64,000 nucleotides of DNA from UBA7803 sp963822255 (lineage in GTDB: Bacteria > Pseudomonadota > Gammaproteobacteria > Pseudomonadales > Azotimanducaceae): positions 1,725,349 to 1,789,348 of the forward strand of contig CAWGGV010000008.1 in assembly GCA_963822255.1 (NCBI GenBank), given 5' to 3'. Positions 55,674-64,000 of this stretch are shown here, piece after piece (the stretch's first letter is position 1; each line of letters begins with the position of its first letter). The notes below the pieces were generated by a model, which saw nothing but the letters and a program-made list of their open reading frames with translations, made no database searches and was not told where the DNA came from. A program made the position numbers and the translations under genes.

Positions 55674-58600
55674 ATGCCGAAACCAGAAGCCGAGCGACGT
55701 ACCCCCGTCGTTGGCATCGGCGCCTCCGCCGGCGGGTTGCAGGCTCTGCAGCGGCTCTTCCAGAACCTGCCGGCCGACCTTGGTGCTGCCTACGTCGTCA
55801 TCGTGCACCTGGCGCCCGACCGGGATAGCGAGCTGCCAGCGATCCTGCGCCGCGAGACGAAGATGCCGGTCATACAAGTGGCTGACCACAGCAGGGCCGA
55901 TCTTCTGCCCGACCATATTTACGTGATCGCTCCGGATCGGAAACTGGAGCTGACCGATACGTCCGTTGGCGCCTCGAGTTTCGACCAACCCAGGGGGCAA
56001 CGGGCCGCCGTGGACCTGTTCTTCCGCTCGCTGTGCAGCGCCCAGGGAGACATCTTCGCCGTCATACTGTCCGGCGGCGGCTCCGACGGAGCGATCGGCG
56101 CCAAGGCGGTCAAGGAAGCCGGCGGGCTGGTGCTCGTTCAGGATCCGAGTGAAGCGGCCCACGAGAGCATGCCGAGATCTGCCATCGCCACCGGCGCGGC
56201 CGACGTGGTGCTGCCGGTACAGGACCTCGCTCGGCGCCTGGCGGAGCTGATCCGTAACCGCGAGTCCGTCGCCCGGCTCCTCAGACGGGACCAGCACCAG
56301 GCCCCGGTGGAACAGGACGAGGAAGCGGCACTGCAGAGCGTGCTCGAGCTGTTGCGACGGCGAACCTCCAACGACTTCTCCAAGTACAAGCGCAACACCG
56401 TGCTTCGGCGACTGGCGCGGCGCATGCAGCTCAGTCACGTGACGACCATTCCCCGGTACCTGCACTACCTGGAAGAGAACGTCGAGGAAGTACAGGCGCT
56501 GTTGAACGACCTGTTGATCACCGTCACGACGTTCTTCCGGGACGCGGATGCCTGGTCAGCGCTTCGCGAGCACGTGGTGGCGCCGCTGGTGCAACGCACC
56601 GATCCCGCGGAATCCATCCGTTGCTGGGTCCCCGGCTGCGCTACCGGCGAAGAAGCCTACAGCCTCGCCATTGTGTTCGCCGAGGAGATGGAACGCGCGC
56701 GGACGCGGCAGCCGGTGACCATCTTCGCCTCAGACGTGGACGAACGCGCGCTGAACATGGCGCGGGAGGGTGTCTATCCCAGCTCCATCAGCGCCGACGT
56801 TTCCGACGAGCGACTGAAGCGGTGGTTCCGGGCCACCGACGATCATTACCGGGTGGCCACGGAGCTGCGCGATCGCGTCGTGTTCGCCAGCCACAGCCTG
56901 CAGCGCGACCCGCCCTTCTCGCGGCTGCACCTCATCTCGTGCCGCAATCTGCTCATCTACCTGAACCGGGAGCTTCAGGATCAGGTCATGGCGATCTTCC
57001 GCTACGCCTGCCGGGAAGACGGTCACCTGTTCCTGGGCTCGTCCGAGGCCGCGGACGCGGAGCTGTTTTCTCCGGTGGACAAACAGCACCGTATCTATCA
57101 GGCGCGGCCGCGAACGGCCCGCCCCAAGCCGGTGCTCCCCGACCTTGCCGCAACGGTTCCGCAGATACGCTGGAGCCGCGCAGCACAGCCGCCGAGACGC
57201 GACGGCGACATAGGCATACACCGCACGCTGCTCGAGGAGCAGGCACCGCCAAGCGTGGTCGTCGACGAACACTGGCAGGTGCTCACGTTCTCCGAGACCG
57301 CTGGGCGGTTTTTTCAGCACCCGGGCGGCCCCCCCACCGACGCGGCGGCCGACACCGTCCGGCCCGAGCTGCGCGGCGAGCTCATCGTGGCTCTGAGACA
57401 CGCTTTCGAGGCCCGGGAACCCTACCTGTCGGAGTTCGTGCCTGTCCGGTTCAACGGCACGCCCCGTCGCGTCGGCGTTCTGGTGCAGCCGCACACGCGT
57501 GGCGAGGAGTCTATCAAGCAAGCGCTGGTGACATTTCTCGAGGCAGGGCCCGCCCCCGCGACGCCGCCAGCCGAAGGAACGATTGCCGCCAGCAACGCCA
57601 GGGAGCAGGCGCTCATCGACAAGCTGCACCAGGCGGAGCAGCACATCGATCATCTGCGTGCGGATCATCATGCGGCAGAGGAAGACCTGCACGCGGCCAA
57701 CGAGGAGCTGCAGAGTCTGAACGAGGAGTATCGCTCCACTACCGAAGAGCTCGAGACGAGCAAGGAGGAGTTGCAAAGCATCAACGAAGAGCTGCAAACG
57801 GTGAATGTGGAGCTGAAGGTCAAGCTCGAGGAGGTCTCCCACGCGCACGACGATCTCGAGAATCTCATGGCCGCGACGGACATCGCGACGCTGTTCGTCG
57901 ACCGGAATCTGTGCATCAAACGTTTTACGCCGAAGCTCGCCGAGATCTTCAACGTGAAGTCCAGCGACCGAGACCGGCCCATCGGCGATCTCACCCATTC
58001 CCTTCACTATCAGGACCTGACCGACGACGCTCAACGTGTTCTGGCGAACCTGGCTCCTGTGGAGCGGGAGGTGCGCTCGATTGACGAACGATACTTCATC
58101 CTTCAGCTCAGGCCATACCGTACTGCCGACGACAGAATCGACGGGGTGGTCATCACGCTGGTGGACGTGACGGAGCTCAAGCAGGCGGAACATACGCTGC
58201 GCGAAGCCGACGAGCGCAAGGACGAGTTTCTGGGAATGCTGGCTCACGAGCTGCGCAACCCCCTGGCCGCAATTCGCAACAGCGCGCTGGCCGCGGAGAC
58301 TGCATTCAACGCCGAAGGTGCAGTGGAGCCCGCCATGGTGCAGAAGGTGCTGGCGGTGGTGGAGCGCCAGAGTCGGCACATGGCGCGACTGGTGGACGAC
58401 CTGTTGGACATAACGCGGATCACACGGAACAAGCTGAGCCTCCGCCGACAGCCCACCGACGTGGGCCGAACCATCGCCGAGGTTACCGCAGCGCTTCGGC
58501 CCGACGTCGAGCGGGCGCGCGTGAACCTGGAACTCGACCTGCCGGACACGCCGCTGACGGCCGATGCCGATCCGGAGCGGCTTGCGCAGATTCTCGACAA

Positions 58601-59303
58601 TCTGCTGCAGAACGCCGTCAACTTCACCCAGCCGGGCGGAAAGATCAGCATCAGCGCGCGACCGGAGGATGGGCAGGCGCTGATCGTGGTTCGAGACACT
58701 GGCATCGGCATCGAGCCGGAGCACATCGAGAGCCTGTTCGAGGCGTACCGGCAAGTCGATGAAGGCCGGAGAAGCGGCGGACTGGGGCTAGGCCTGTCAC
58801 TGGTGAAACGGCTGGTCGATCTGCATGGCGGGACCATCGTCGCGCACAGCGACGGCCTGGGGCACGGCAGCGAATTTCGCATCACCTTGCCGCTGGCTGA
58901 CCCCCCGCCGGTGTCGCAAAGCCCGACTCCGACAGCAGCGCAGCCACGTCCCCGCCGGATCCTCGTCGTCGATGATCAGGCAGACGTCGCCGATGCATTC
59001 GCCAGTATGCTGAAGGGACTGGGGCAGGACGTACTGGAGGCATATTCCGGTGACGAGGCGCTGAAGCTCGCCCTGGAACGACGTCCGGAAGTTGCTTTTC
59101 TCGACCTCGCCATGCCCGGCATGAGCGGCAGAGACCTCGCCGAGCAGCTTCGCAGGCACTTCCCGCCGGACCGGCTCACCTTGGTAGCCCTGAGCGGCTT
59201 CGCCAACGATGCGCGAGCACGCGGCGAGCCGTTTCAGCACTACATCGTGAAGCCGGCTGAAGCCGAGGGACTTAGGGATCTGCTGAACTCACTCCGAGAT
59301 TGA
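55674..59303 (+). CDS. CheB-CheR-PAS-histidine kinase-receiver hybrid
   Basis: A five-part signalling protein of 1209 residues from ATG 55674. CheB methylesterase (Ser18, His45, Asp138) is followed by CheR methyltransferase (about 205-480, with WVPGCATGEEAYSLA and DVDERALNMAREGVYP). A coiled-coil segment (about 640-750, ANEELQSLNEEYRSTTEELE) and a PAS-like domain come next. The kinase has His858 (FLGMLAHELRNPLAA) and an HATPase part with DTGIGIEPEHIE. The receiver has Asp1144. It is the only intact regulator of this kind here. Confidence 0.93.
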   Translation: MPKPEAERRTPVVGIGASAGGLQALQRLFQNLPADLGAAYVVIVHLAPDRDSELPAILRRETKMPVIQVADHSRADLLPDHIYVIAPDRKLELTDTSVGASSFDQPRGQRAAVDLFFRSLCSAQGDIFAVILSGGGSDGAIGAKAVKEAGGLVLVQDPSEAAHESMPRSAIATGAADVVLPVQDLARRLAELIRNRESVARLLRRDQHQAPVEQDEEAALQSVLELLRRRTSNDFSKYKRNTVLRRLARRMQLSHVTTIPRYLHYLEENVEEVQALLNDLLITVTTFFRDADAWSALREHVVAPLVQRTDPAESIRCWVPGCATGEEAYSLAIVFAEEMERARTRQPVTIFASDVDERALNMAREGVYPSSISADVSDERLKRWFRATDDHYRVATELRDRVVFASHSLQRDPPFSRLHLISCRNLLIYLNRELQDQVMAIFRYACREDGHLFLGSSEAADAELFSPVDKQHRIYQARPRTARPKPVLPDLAATVPQIRWSRAAQPPRRDGDIGIHRTLLEEQAPPSVVVDEHWQVLTFSETAGRFFQHPGGPPTDAAADTVRPELRGELIVALRHAFEAREPYLSEFVPVRFNGTPRRVGVLVQPHTRGEESIKQALVTFLEAGPAPATPPAEGTIAASNAREQALIDKLHQAEQHIDHLRADHHAAEEDLHAANEELQSLNEEYRSTTEELETSKEELQSINEELQTVNVELKVKLEEVSHAHDDLENLMAATDIATLFVDRNLCIKRFTPKLAEIFNVKSSDRDRPIGDLTHSLHYQDLTDDAQRVLANLAPVEREVRSIDERYFILQLRPYRTADDRIDGVVITLVDVTELKQAEHTLREADERKDEFLGMLAHELRNPLAAIRNSALAAETAFNAEGAVEPAMVQKVLAVVERQSRHMARLVDDLLDITRITRNKLSLRRQPTDVGRTIAEVTAALRPDVERARVNLELDLPDTPLTADADPERLAQILDNLLQNAVNFTQPGGKISISARPEDGQALIVVRDTGIGIEPEHIESLFEAYRQVDEGRRSGGLGLGLSLVKRLVDLHGGTIVAHSDGLGHGSEFRITLPLADPPPVSQSPTPTAAQPRPRRILVVDDQADVADAFASMLKGLGQDVLEAYSGDEALKLALERRPEVAFLDLAMPGMSGRDLAEQLRRHFPPDRLTLVALSGFANDARARGEPFQHYIVKPAEAEGLRDLLNSLRD

Positions 59304-59315
59304 GTCCAGCACGCA

Positions 59316-59349
59316 GGTACGGCTGAAGCAATGCAACTTCAGCCGTACC
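59316..59349. terminator. perfect hairpin between convergent genes
   Basis: GGTACGGCTGAAG (59316-59328) and CTTCAGCCGTACC (59337-59349) form a 13-bp perfect stem with an 8-base loop. It lies between the stops of the hybrid kinase and the cold-shock gene, so it can end both transcripts. No T-run follows, so Rho-independent action is not certain. Confidence 0.6.
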
Positions 59350-59416
59350 GGCGACACCAACGGGATCGGCGGACCTGGAGGGGCCTCTCGAACCCGCTTG
59401 GCGCTAACGCGTCAGG

Positions 59417-59620
59417 TCAAGCGTTCTGCAGATTGCTTGCCGCTTTCTTACCGCGCTCTTCAACCACGTCGTAGCTGATGCGCTGGCCTTCCTGCAGCGT
59501 GTCCATGCCGGCCTTTTCGACGGCGCTAACGTGTACGAACACGTCGGCGGAGCCGGACTCGGGTTGAATGAAGCCGAACCCCTTGGTGGGATTGAACCAT
59601 TTGACAGTTCCGATAGCCAT
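59417..59620 (-). CDS. cold-shock protein (CspA family)
   Basis: A 67-residue one-domain cold-shock protein that binds RNA and single-stranded DNA: GTVKWFNPTKGFGFIQPESG has RNP-1, and VFVHVSAVE has RNP-2. A GGAGG ribosome site is seven bases before the ATG. The 226 bases upstream up to the next gene could hold a long regulated leader; no known element is seen. Confidence 0.96.
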   Translation of the reverse strand: MAIGTVKWFNPTKGFGFIQPESGSADVFVHVSAVEKAGMDTLQEGQRISYDVVEERGKKAASNLQNA

Positions 59621-59846
59621 TTATGGCCTCCATAACGCTTATCCGCTCGCAAATCGGGAGCGGTGTCGAACAACCTGGTCGTGTTGGGTGACTTGAATCG
59701 GTCGTCCGAGAAACGGACAGGCAGTCAAGGGCAAGCCAAAACGGTAGATCGCTCCGATAGCATGGGGCCTTGGCGGGGGCAAAGCAAGCGAAACGTCGAG
59801 CATCGACTCAGAGGTTGCTGCTCGCGCACGCTATGGGCCTACCGCG

Positions 59847-60038
59847 CTATGGCTTGGTTTCAGTACCCGAGGAACGGCTCAGTCGTAGTGGTCGCCCTTT
59901 CCCTTGCGGGTCCTGAGCTGACACGCCGTCGGCGATGTACTGGATCCGATTGCCCGCCTTGAGGAATTTGTCGACGTCCTGTTCCAGAGCTTTACGCCGC
60001 TCGCTGGACGTGACTTCAGCTTGTTTCTTGTTCTTCAT
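59847..60038 (-). CDS. small SutA-like protein
   Basis: A 63-residue charged protein, with SERRKALEQDVDKFLKAGNRIQYIADGVSAQ resembling the C-terminal helix of the Pseudomonas regulator SutA. The similarity is short and the basic tail PLRLSRSSGTETKP is different. It overlaps the end of the upstream 41-residue gene, indicating one transcript. Confidence 0.55.
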   Translation of the reverse strand: MKNKKQAEVTSSERRKALEQDVDKFLKAGNRIQYIADGVSAQDPQGKGRPLRLSRSSGTETKP

Positions 60039-60141
60039 CTGATTTCGTTCGCTCGGATCTTTTCAGCTTCTTCGCCTCGCGCTTCTGCTGCTTCGCCATC
60101 TCGCGTTGACGCTTCTCGTGTGAATAGTTCGGTTTTCGCAA
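60016..60141 (-). CDS. 41-residue highly charged protein
   Basis: A short frame from TTG 60141 to TGA 60016 encodes RKPNYSHEKRQREMAKQQKR, then more Lys/Glu. AGGAGA precedes the start by eight bases. Similar small KPNY...EKRQRE proteins are common in proteobacteria and of unknown function. The gene overlaps the next by 23 bases. Confidence 0.6.
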   Translation of the reverse strand: MRKPNYSHEKRQREMAKQQKREAKKLKRSERTKSDEEQETS

Positions 60142-60633
60142 ATGCGGTCTCCTATGGGCTGGGTCGCATGTCCGGCCTGACCCCCAGCTATGACTTCAGA
60201 ACCTGCCGCAATTTCCCGACCTGGCGGAGTTTCGTTCGACGTTCAGACTGCGCCCATGGCCTGGCGGCGTCCAATCTGCAGAGGCTGGTCGCTTCGAGCA
60301 CGAAATCGAATCCAAACGCGGATTGGAAGGGTGGTTCTCCATGGGCACTTTACACGGGTTTGATACCGACATCTGCAACTTTTCGTCCCGGATGCGCCGC
60401 AGGTGCGGTCACGCATGCCATATCAACGCGCGCGGGCTTAGGCTCCTGACGGCTGTGCCACCTGAAGAATCCTCACCATATCAATCCGTTAGCTCATGAC
60501 GGCCGTGTTGAGGGATGTTCACACAGCTGATCGCGCCAGCGCTTCGAGAAATGTCGAAACTAAGGCAGGCAACGAAGAACAAGGACGCAAAGAAAGGTGC
60601 GGAAAATACCGCACGTCGGGCAGAAGGGCGCTC
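60142..60633. other. region without a recognised gene
   Basis: About 490 bases between the 41-residue gene and the exporter gene. Short open frames here lack ribosome sites and family motifs. No repeat, RNA gene or clear terminator was seen. Confidence 0.5.
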
Positions 60634-61197
60634 TCACGCGCCCAGCGCGCCCGCCAGCACCCATAAACCCAAGGCCAGAAAGACCGCGCCAGCAATGGCA
60701 CGGATCAATCTCAGCGGAAGTCGATCAGCCGAGAAGTGGCCCGCCAGCACCACCGGCACGTTCGCGGCGAGCATACCGAGTGTCGTGCCAAAGACAACCA
60801 CCCACACGGGATGGAACTTCGCGGCCAGCATGACGGTTGCGATCTGCGTCTTATCGCCGATTTCGACCAGGAAGAATGCAACCAGCGTGGTGAGAAACGC
60901 GCCATAGCGGTAGCGTTCAGCGGACTCGTCTTCTTTGTCCGGAACCAGAACCCACAGTCCCATCGCGATGAACGCTGCCGCGATCAGCCAACGCTGCACG
61001 CCAGCAGAGAGCAAGGAACCGACCCACGCGCCGACTTCGGCCGCGATGCCGTGGTTGACGATGGTGGCAAGGAGGATGCCGGCAATGATGGGCCACGGCT
61101 TTCGAAATCTCGCGGCCAGTACCAGCGCGAGCAGTTGAGTCTTATCGCCGATTTCGGCCAGCGCCACCGAGACGGTGGAGATGAACAGCGCTTCCAC
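60634..61197 (-). CDS. GDT1/TMEM165 (UPF0016) family Mn exporter
   Basis: A six-helix membrane protein of 187 residues with the two signature ExGDKT motifs: ALAEIGDKTQLLALVL near the start and FLVEIGDKTQIATVML in the second half. Family members export Mn2+ (or Ca2+) in exchange for protons. The start is GTG 61197. A yybP-ykoY-type manganese riboswitch lies just upstream, which agrees well with an Mn role. Confidence 0.93.
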   Translation of the reverse strand: MEALFISTVSVALAEIGDKTQLLALVLAARFRKPWPIIAGILLATIVNHGIAAEVGAWVGSLLSAGVQRWLIAAAFIAMGLWVLVPDKEDESAERYRYGAFLTTLVAFFLVEIGDKTQIATVMLAAKFHPVWVVVFGTTLGMLAANVPVVLAGHFSADRLPLRLIRAIAGAVFLALGLWVLAGALGA

Positions 61198-61254
61198 GAG
61201 CTACCTGGGGGGCGGGAGCCAACCAACCGATGACACGCCGCCTCGTCCCGCCCC

Positions 61255-61375
61255 GGTTCAAGGTGGCCGTGTCAAAGGTCTCGCCAGACTCCGAGCCGTG
61301 CACGCCATGATCCATGCGGATCAATTGTGTTGACGTACACCCTTCGCTGAGCGAAGGCGGCTACTCCCCTAAGAC
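61255..61375 (-). ncRNA. yybP-ykoY-type manganese riboswitch
   Basis: Reading on the minus strand, the conserved element starts with TTAGGGGAGTAGCC (about 61372-61359). It continues with the stem CCTTCGCTCAGCGAAGG, the TACGTCAACA piece, and a second conserved loop GAGACCTTTGACAC (61282-61269). This is the two-domain pattern of the yybP-ykoY family that binds Mn2+ and commonly controls Mn exporters. A downstream GGGGCGGGA/TCCCGCCCC pair (about 61206-61257) could hide or free the ribosome site at AGGTAG. Confidence 0.85.
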
Positions 61376-61446
61376 CGGAGCATCATAGCGACACCAACCA
61401 TTCCCGACAATGCAGGAGACGCCGAGCGCTCCCGTAGGCCGACGCA

Positions 61447-61916
61447 TCATGCCGACGAGTGGAGTCCGGTGCGGATCAGGAAATCAACGCTGACAACGCC
61501 GGGGCCAGACAAGATCAGCCACAGCAGCAGGAGCAGGTACAGAACCTCCGGCAGAAACAGGAAGTTTCCGAGCCAGTTGCTCAGCGCATTCCCGCCGACC
61601 TGCCTGCCTGTCACGGTGGCGATCGTCACCAGGGTGATCACCAGTAGCACGAAGCCGGCAAGCGTCATCATCAAACCGATCAGCAGCAAGGAGCCGGCAG
61701 CGAGCTCGCTGGCAGCGAACGGGCCCGTCATCCAAGGGAGGGAACGCTGGCGCGCTGCATCGTCGAGACCATCTGCTGGTAGCGATCTGGCTTGCGGAGC
61801 TTGTGCCAGCCGGAAATCGCAAACATCAAACCCACGCCGGTACGTGCCAGCAGCGCCGGCAACCATTCCAGCACTCGCACTCCGCCGAAGACCACATTGA
61901 GCAAGCCGTCGTGCAC
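61447..61916 (-). pseudogene. DoxX-family membrane protein, frameshifted
   Basis: The N-terminal part (VLEWLPALLARTGVGLMFAI, GWHKL) reads from GTG 61916 to about 61735. The rest (FAASELAAGSLLLIGL, then FLPEVLYLLLLLWLILSGPG) is in another frame to 61447. Both parts fit DoxX proteins, four-helix membrane proteins of variable role. A single-base change near the GTTCCCTCCCTT run (about 61733-61748) separates the frames. Confidence 0.72.
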
Positions 61917-62332
61917 GATAAATTAGTTGCGCAAATCGTGCCGCTCAAGGCAAGTAGGGCCACGTCCCAAGCGGCGCCCGGGGCGTTCGATGCGTGGCGG
62001 TCATGCCAGAGTAGGCCGTGATACCTCGGGCTCGACGAACCGACTGCGTCTCGACGCTCACTACGAAAGACGTCCTGGGTGAGGTCCTTTGACAAAAGGA
62101 CCAACATAAGGAACTGGCCTACGTCCGGCAGGGACTGCCAAGTAGCTGTCCTTCACGTGTTGGTGACCTCGAGAGTCACGGGACACGCGGGCGCGCGATG
62201 CGAGTTCTGTCGAGGCGAGCATCCGGTCGTCGCTCGCCAAGCGGACATTCCCAGGCCGTATGGCTGGAGACGGAGATCGACCCATAGTCGCCGCTGGGCG
62301 AGACTTAACCCAGTGCAACTCGTACCGCCGAT
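61917..62332. other. region without a recognised gene
   Basis: About 415 bases with short, unsupported frames in several phases and no ribosome sites that I trust. Composition is less GC-skewed than the flanking genes. Nothing is assigned. Confidence 0.5.
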
Positions 62333-62756
62333 CTACAGCTGATTTAGGCCAACGATGTGCACTTCTGGGCAGGTGAGGGAGGTGGCCTGCTTCGGATGGC
62401 GGACAATCACCTGAATTTTTGCCTGACGCTTCAGTTTGCCCTGCGAGCAGAATGCCCGGACAAATGACAGGGTGTATTCATCGTCCTCCGTGTACACGCC
62501 CACCGAGCATTGCTCTCGACATCGGTTCTCGATGAACCAGCGTAACCTTTGTGCCTCCGTAGCTACCCCCGCTGTGATCCGGCACATAGAAGTTCGTGGC
62601 GTCTGTGGATGACATGAATTGCAGCATGACGTCCTCGAACGCGCGGCCTTCACGTTCTTGAGAACGAGAAATACCTGCGCCACTTGCCAGGCAGAGGATT
62701 AGCAATTGGAGGAACTTCGTTTGGATTAGGGTGCTCCCTCTCGCGCTGCACCGCAC
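62333..62756 (-). pseudogene. exported protein of unknown function, frameshifted
   Basis: From GTG 62756 a signal-like segment (FLQLLILCLASGAGISRS) leads into FEDVMLQFMSSTDATNFYVP. The frame then shifts near 62570-62580 into a second frame (RLRWFIENRCREQCSVGVYT ... QAKIQVIVRHPKQA) that stays open to 62333. Joined, they give about 135 residues with several cysteines. No family was recognised. Confidence 0.45.
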
Positions 62757-62785
62757 ACAGTATACGCGCGCTATGACCGCTTCTA

Positions 62786-62866
62786 TTAAGGGTTATCAGA
62801 TGCCTGCCAGTCGCATGAAGTAGCAGAGGTCAATAACCCTGCCGGCAGGCGTCGGATAACCCTTAA
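62786..62866. repeat. 81-bp imperfect inverted-repeat element
   Basis: The 23-base arms at 62786-62808 and 62844-62866 match at 21 of 23 positions when one is reversed; the outer 12 bases (TTAAGGGTTATC/GATAACCCTTAA) are perfect. The 35-base centre is AT-richer and holds another ATAACCCT. It might be a small mobile element (MITE-like) or a structured RNA. No target duplication is obvious. Confidence 0.7.
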
Positions 62867-62952
62867 CAAGAGCTGTCATTCCCGCGCCAATGCGCTGTCG
62901 AATCCGCACTCTCTCGTGCGACCATGAATCGATGCCGCGAACTGAGAGCCGT

Positions 62953-63321
62953 ATGAGCAACATTGACGTCGCGAAGCAGAGCTACTTTGCGTACGCAAAC
63001 AGCGATCGTTCAGCCAATGAGTCGGTCATCGCCGACGACTTTCAATTCACGAGTCCATTGGATAACCGGATCGATCGAAAGGCCTATTTCGAGCGCTGTT
63101 GGCCGAATCACGAGGGAATCGCGAGCTTCAGATTCATTCGGATGATCGAAGCGGGAGATGAGGTCGTAGTAACGTACGAAGGAACTGGAGTGTCGGGGAA
63201 GGTATTCCGTAACACTGAGGTGCTGACGGTCCGGGACGGAAGAATCGTGGAGGTAGAAGTCTACTTCGGCTGGAACATTCCTCACGATGCGCCTCCCGGA
63301 AAGTCCAGCGAGCAACGATGA
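62953..63321 (+). CDS. NTF2-like/SnoaL-type protein
   Basis: A 122-residue protein of the NTF2-like fold: VAKQSYFAYANSDRSANESVIADDFQF, then FIRMIEAGDEVVVTYEGTG and a final VLTVRDGRIVEVEVYFGW. These small cone-shaped proteins bind or isomerise diverse compounds. I chose ATG 62953, where the similarity begins. It lies between the inverted-repeat element and a broken BRCT gene. Confidence 0.78.
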   Translation: MSNIDVAKQSYFAYANSDRSANESVIADDFQFTSPLDNRIDRKAYFERCWPNHEGIASFRFIRMIEAGDEVVVTYEGTGVSGKVFRNTEVLTVRDGRIVEVEVYFGWNIPHDAPPGKSSEQR

Positions 63322-63394
63322 ACGACGGTTACGCGTCGAGAGGGCGCGCTTCCGCGGAAGCGCCGACCGTCCGCTCTTTGGCATCAGCGATCGC

Positions 63395-64000
63395 TCAAAT
63401 CAGCCCGCCGGATTCCGCCCAGTGTTCTTCCGTCACGATCGCCAGCGGGACGCCGTTAGCCCGATACTGGATCGCCTTCTCAATCTTCCGGCCGAAGGTG
63501 TCATGTGCCCAGCTTTCCGTGACGTATGTACCCAGGACGAGGTAGTGGAGCGACTTGGTAACGCCCTTGGAGAACATTCCACCGAGGGACTCTGTAGCTG
63601 CCTGGCACTGTCGTCTCGTTCCGAATGCGCACGTTCCGGTGAAAAGGAAGCTATAGCCGTCGAAGAGAATCTCTGGCAGCGGCTCGTCCACCGGAAGCGT
63701 GCTCGTCTTTGCGAGCTCCCCCAACTCAGAAGGCTCGCCAGAGATCTTTCTGAGAAGACCCAGCAGCTCCGCAGACTCACCCGCATCCAGCACACCGTCC
63801 TCCAGCATGGCATCGACGCGCTGTAGCAGATTTAGGATGAGAGGATTCTCAGTCTCTGCGCGAGCCATGTCTGCAAGAACTCCGGATCCGACTGATCAAC
63901 AGTGCCGTCGGCGAGCAAACCCTTGCTGATACCTATGAGCGTGTCGATCTACCGATCATCAACCACCTCACGATTGAAGCGAGCAAAGATCGGAACAATG
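63395..64000 (-). pseudogene. BRCT-domain protein, interrupted (cut by window edge)
   Basis: An open frame from 63868 to 63395 contains a BRCT domain (FLFTGTCAFGTRRQCQAATE, GGMFSKGVTKSLHYLVLG). Upstream, in another frame, IDTLIGISKGLLADG and SDPEFLQTW align as its N-terminal part, and still further FARFNREVVDDR leads into a TAG at 63949-63951 where a sense codon is expected. So one frameshift (about 63865) and one nonsense change break a longer gene that continues past the window. BRCT domains bind phosphopeptides or DNA ends. The family role is unknown. Confidence 0.7.

Noticed and set aside
62786..62866. Integron attC site
   Set aside because: The ends do not give the RYYYAAC/GTTRRRY core pair and no integrase is present.

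Overview
This is a GC-rich bacterial chromosome segment. It most resembles a halotolerant, aerobic gammaproteobacterium. The grounds are a complete ectoine operon (ectA-ectB-ectC-aspartokinase) with a divergent MarR-type ectR, a sigma-32-like groES promoter, a Fur-like box, a yybP-ykoY manganese riboswitch in front of a GDT1-type exporter, and scattered 'GTGGGAGCG...' REP-like repeats. Genus cannot be assigned by reading alone. I saw no rRNA, tRNA, prophage, insertion sequence or CRISPR array.

Layout. 0-3.7 kb (minus strand): gamma-glutamyltransferase, a RimK-like ATP-grasp ligase and the start of an Lrp regulator form a tight operon, preceded by a small lipoprotein. 4-9.2 kb (plus): PPK2 polyphosphate kinase, a membrane protein with an ECF sigma factor and a putative anti-sigma, a DmpA-type aminopeptidase, an AhpD-like protein and an esterase. 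9.2-14.1 kb: cysteine synthase, a DUF4124 protein, two YceI proteins around a cytochrome b561, and a frameshifted P450 ending in a repeat array. 14.1-16.2 kb: groES-groEL. 16.3-20.8 kb: the ectoine locus. 20.8-28.1 kb: mixed small operons (NIPSNAP-like, ketopantoate reductase-like, PhyH-like, pirin, metal-related MerR) and an Xre/RES toxin-antitoxin pair. 28-41.3 kb: a secreted beta-propeller phosphoesterase, a MerR/ZIP/P-type-ATPase metal locus, a dicarboxylate symporter, a GNAT-like paralogue pair (one broken) and a PKD-SGNH lipoprotein. 41.4-49.2 kb: a probable catabolic cluster with a Rieske dioxygenase alpha/beta pair, dihydrodiol-type SDR, acyl-CoA synthetase, cupin and a divergent or separate Baeyer-Villiger monooxygenase. 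49.3-59.4 kb: a frameshifted CheB, hemerythrin, ATP-dependent DNA ligase, DUF2383 protein, an Ftr1-cytochrome c fusion with a Fur-like box, a Met-rich periplasmic protein and a large CheB-CheR-PAS-kinase-receiver hybrid. 59.4-64 kb: cold-shock protein, small charged proteins, a Mn riboswitch with GDT1 exporter, then a decaying stretch with frameshifted DoxX, exported-protein and BRCT genes and an 81-bp inverted-repeat element.

How it fits together. Much of the content is stress and envelope physiology: osmoprotection (ectoine), chaperones, polyphosphate, metal efflux and uptake under metal-specific control, iron handling and an ECF circuit. A catabolic island sits in the middle. Two unlinked promoters in that island share an AACGCGTT-centred palindrome, which suggests one regulator outside the window. 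At least seven genes carry an apparent single-base frameshift or nonsense change. This is either real decay or residual sequence error, and should be settled before functional conclusions are drawn.
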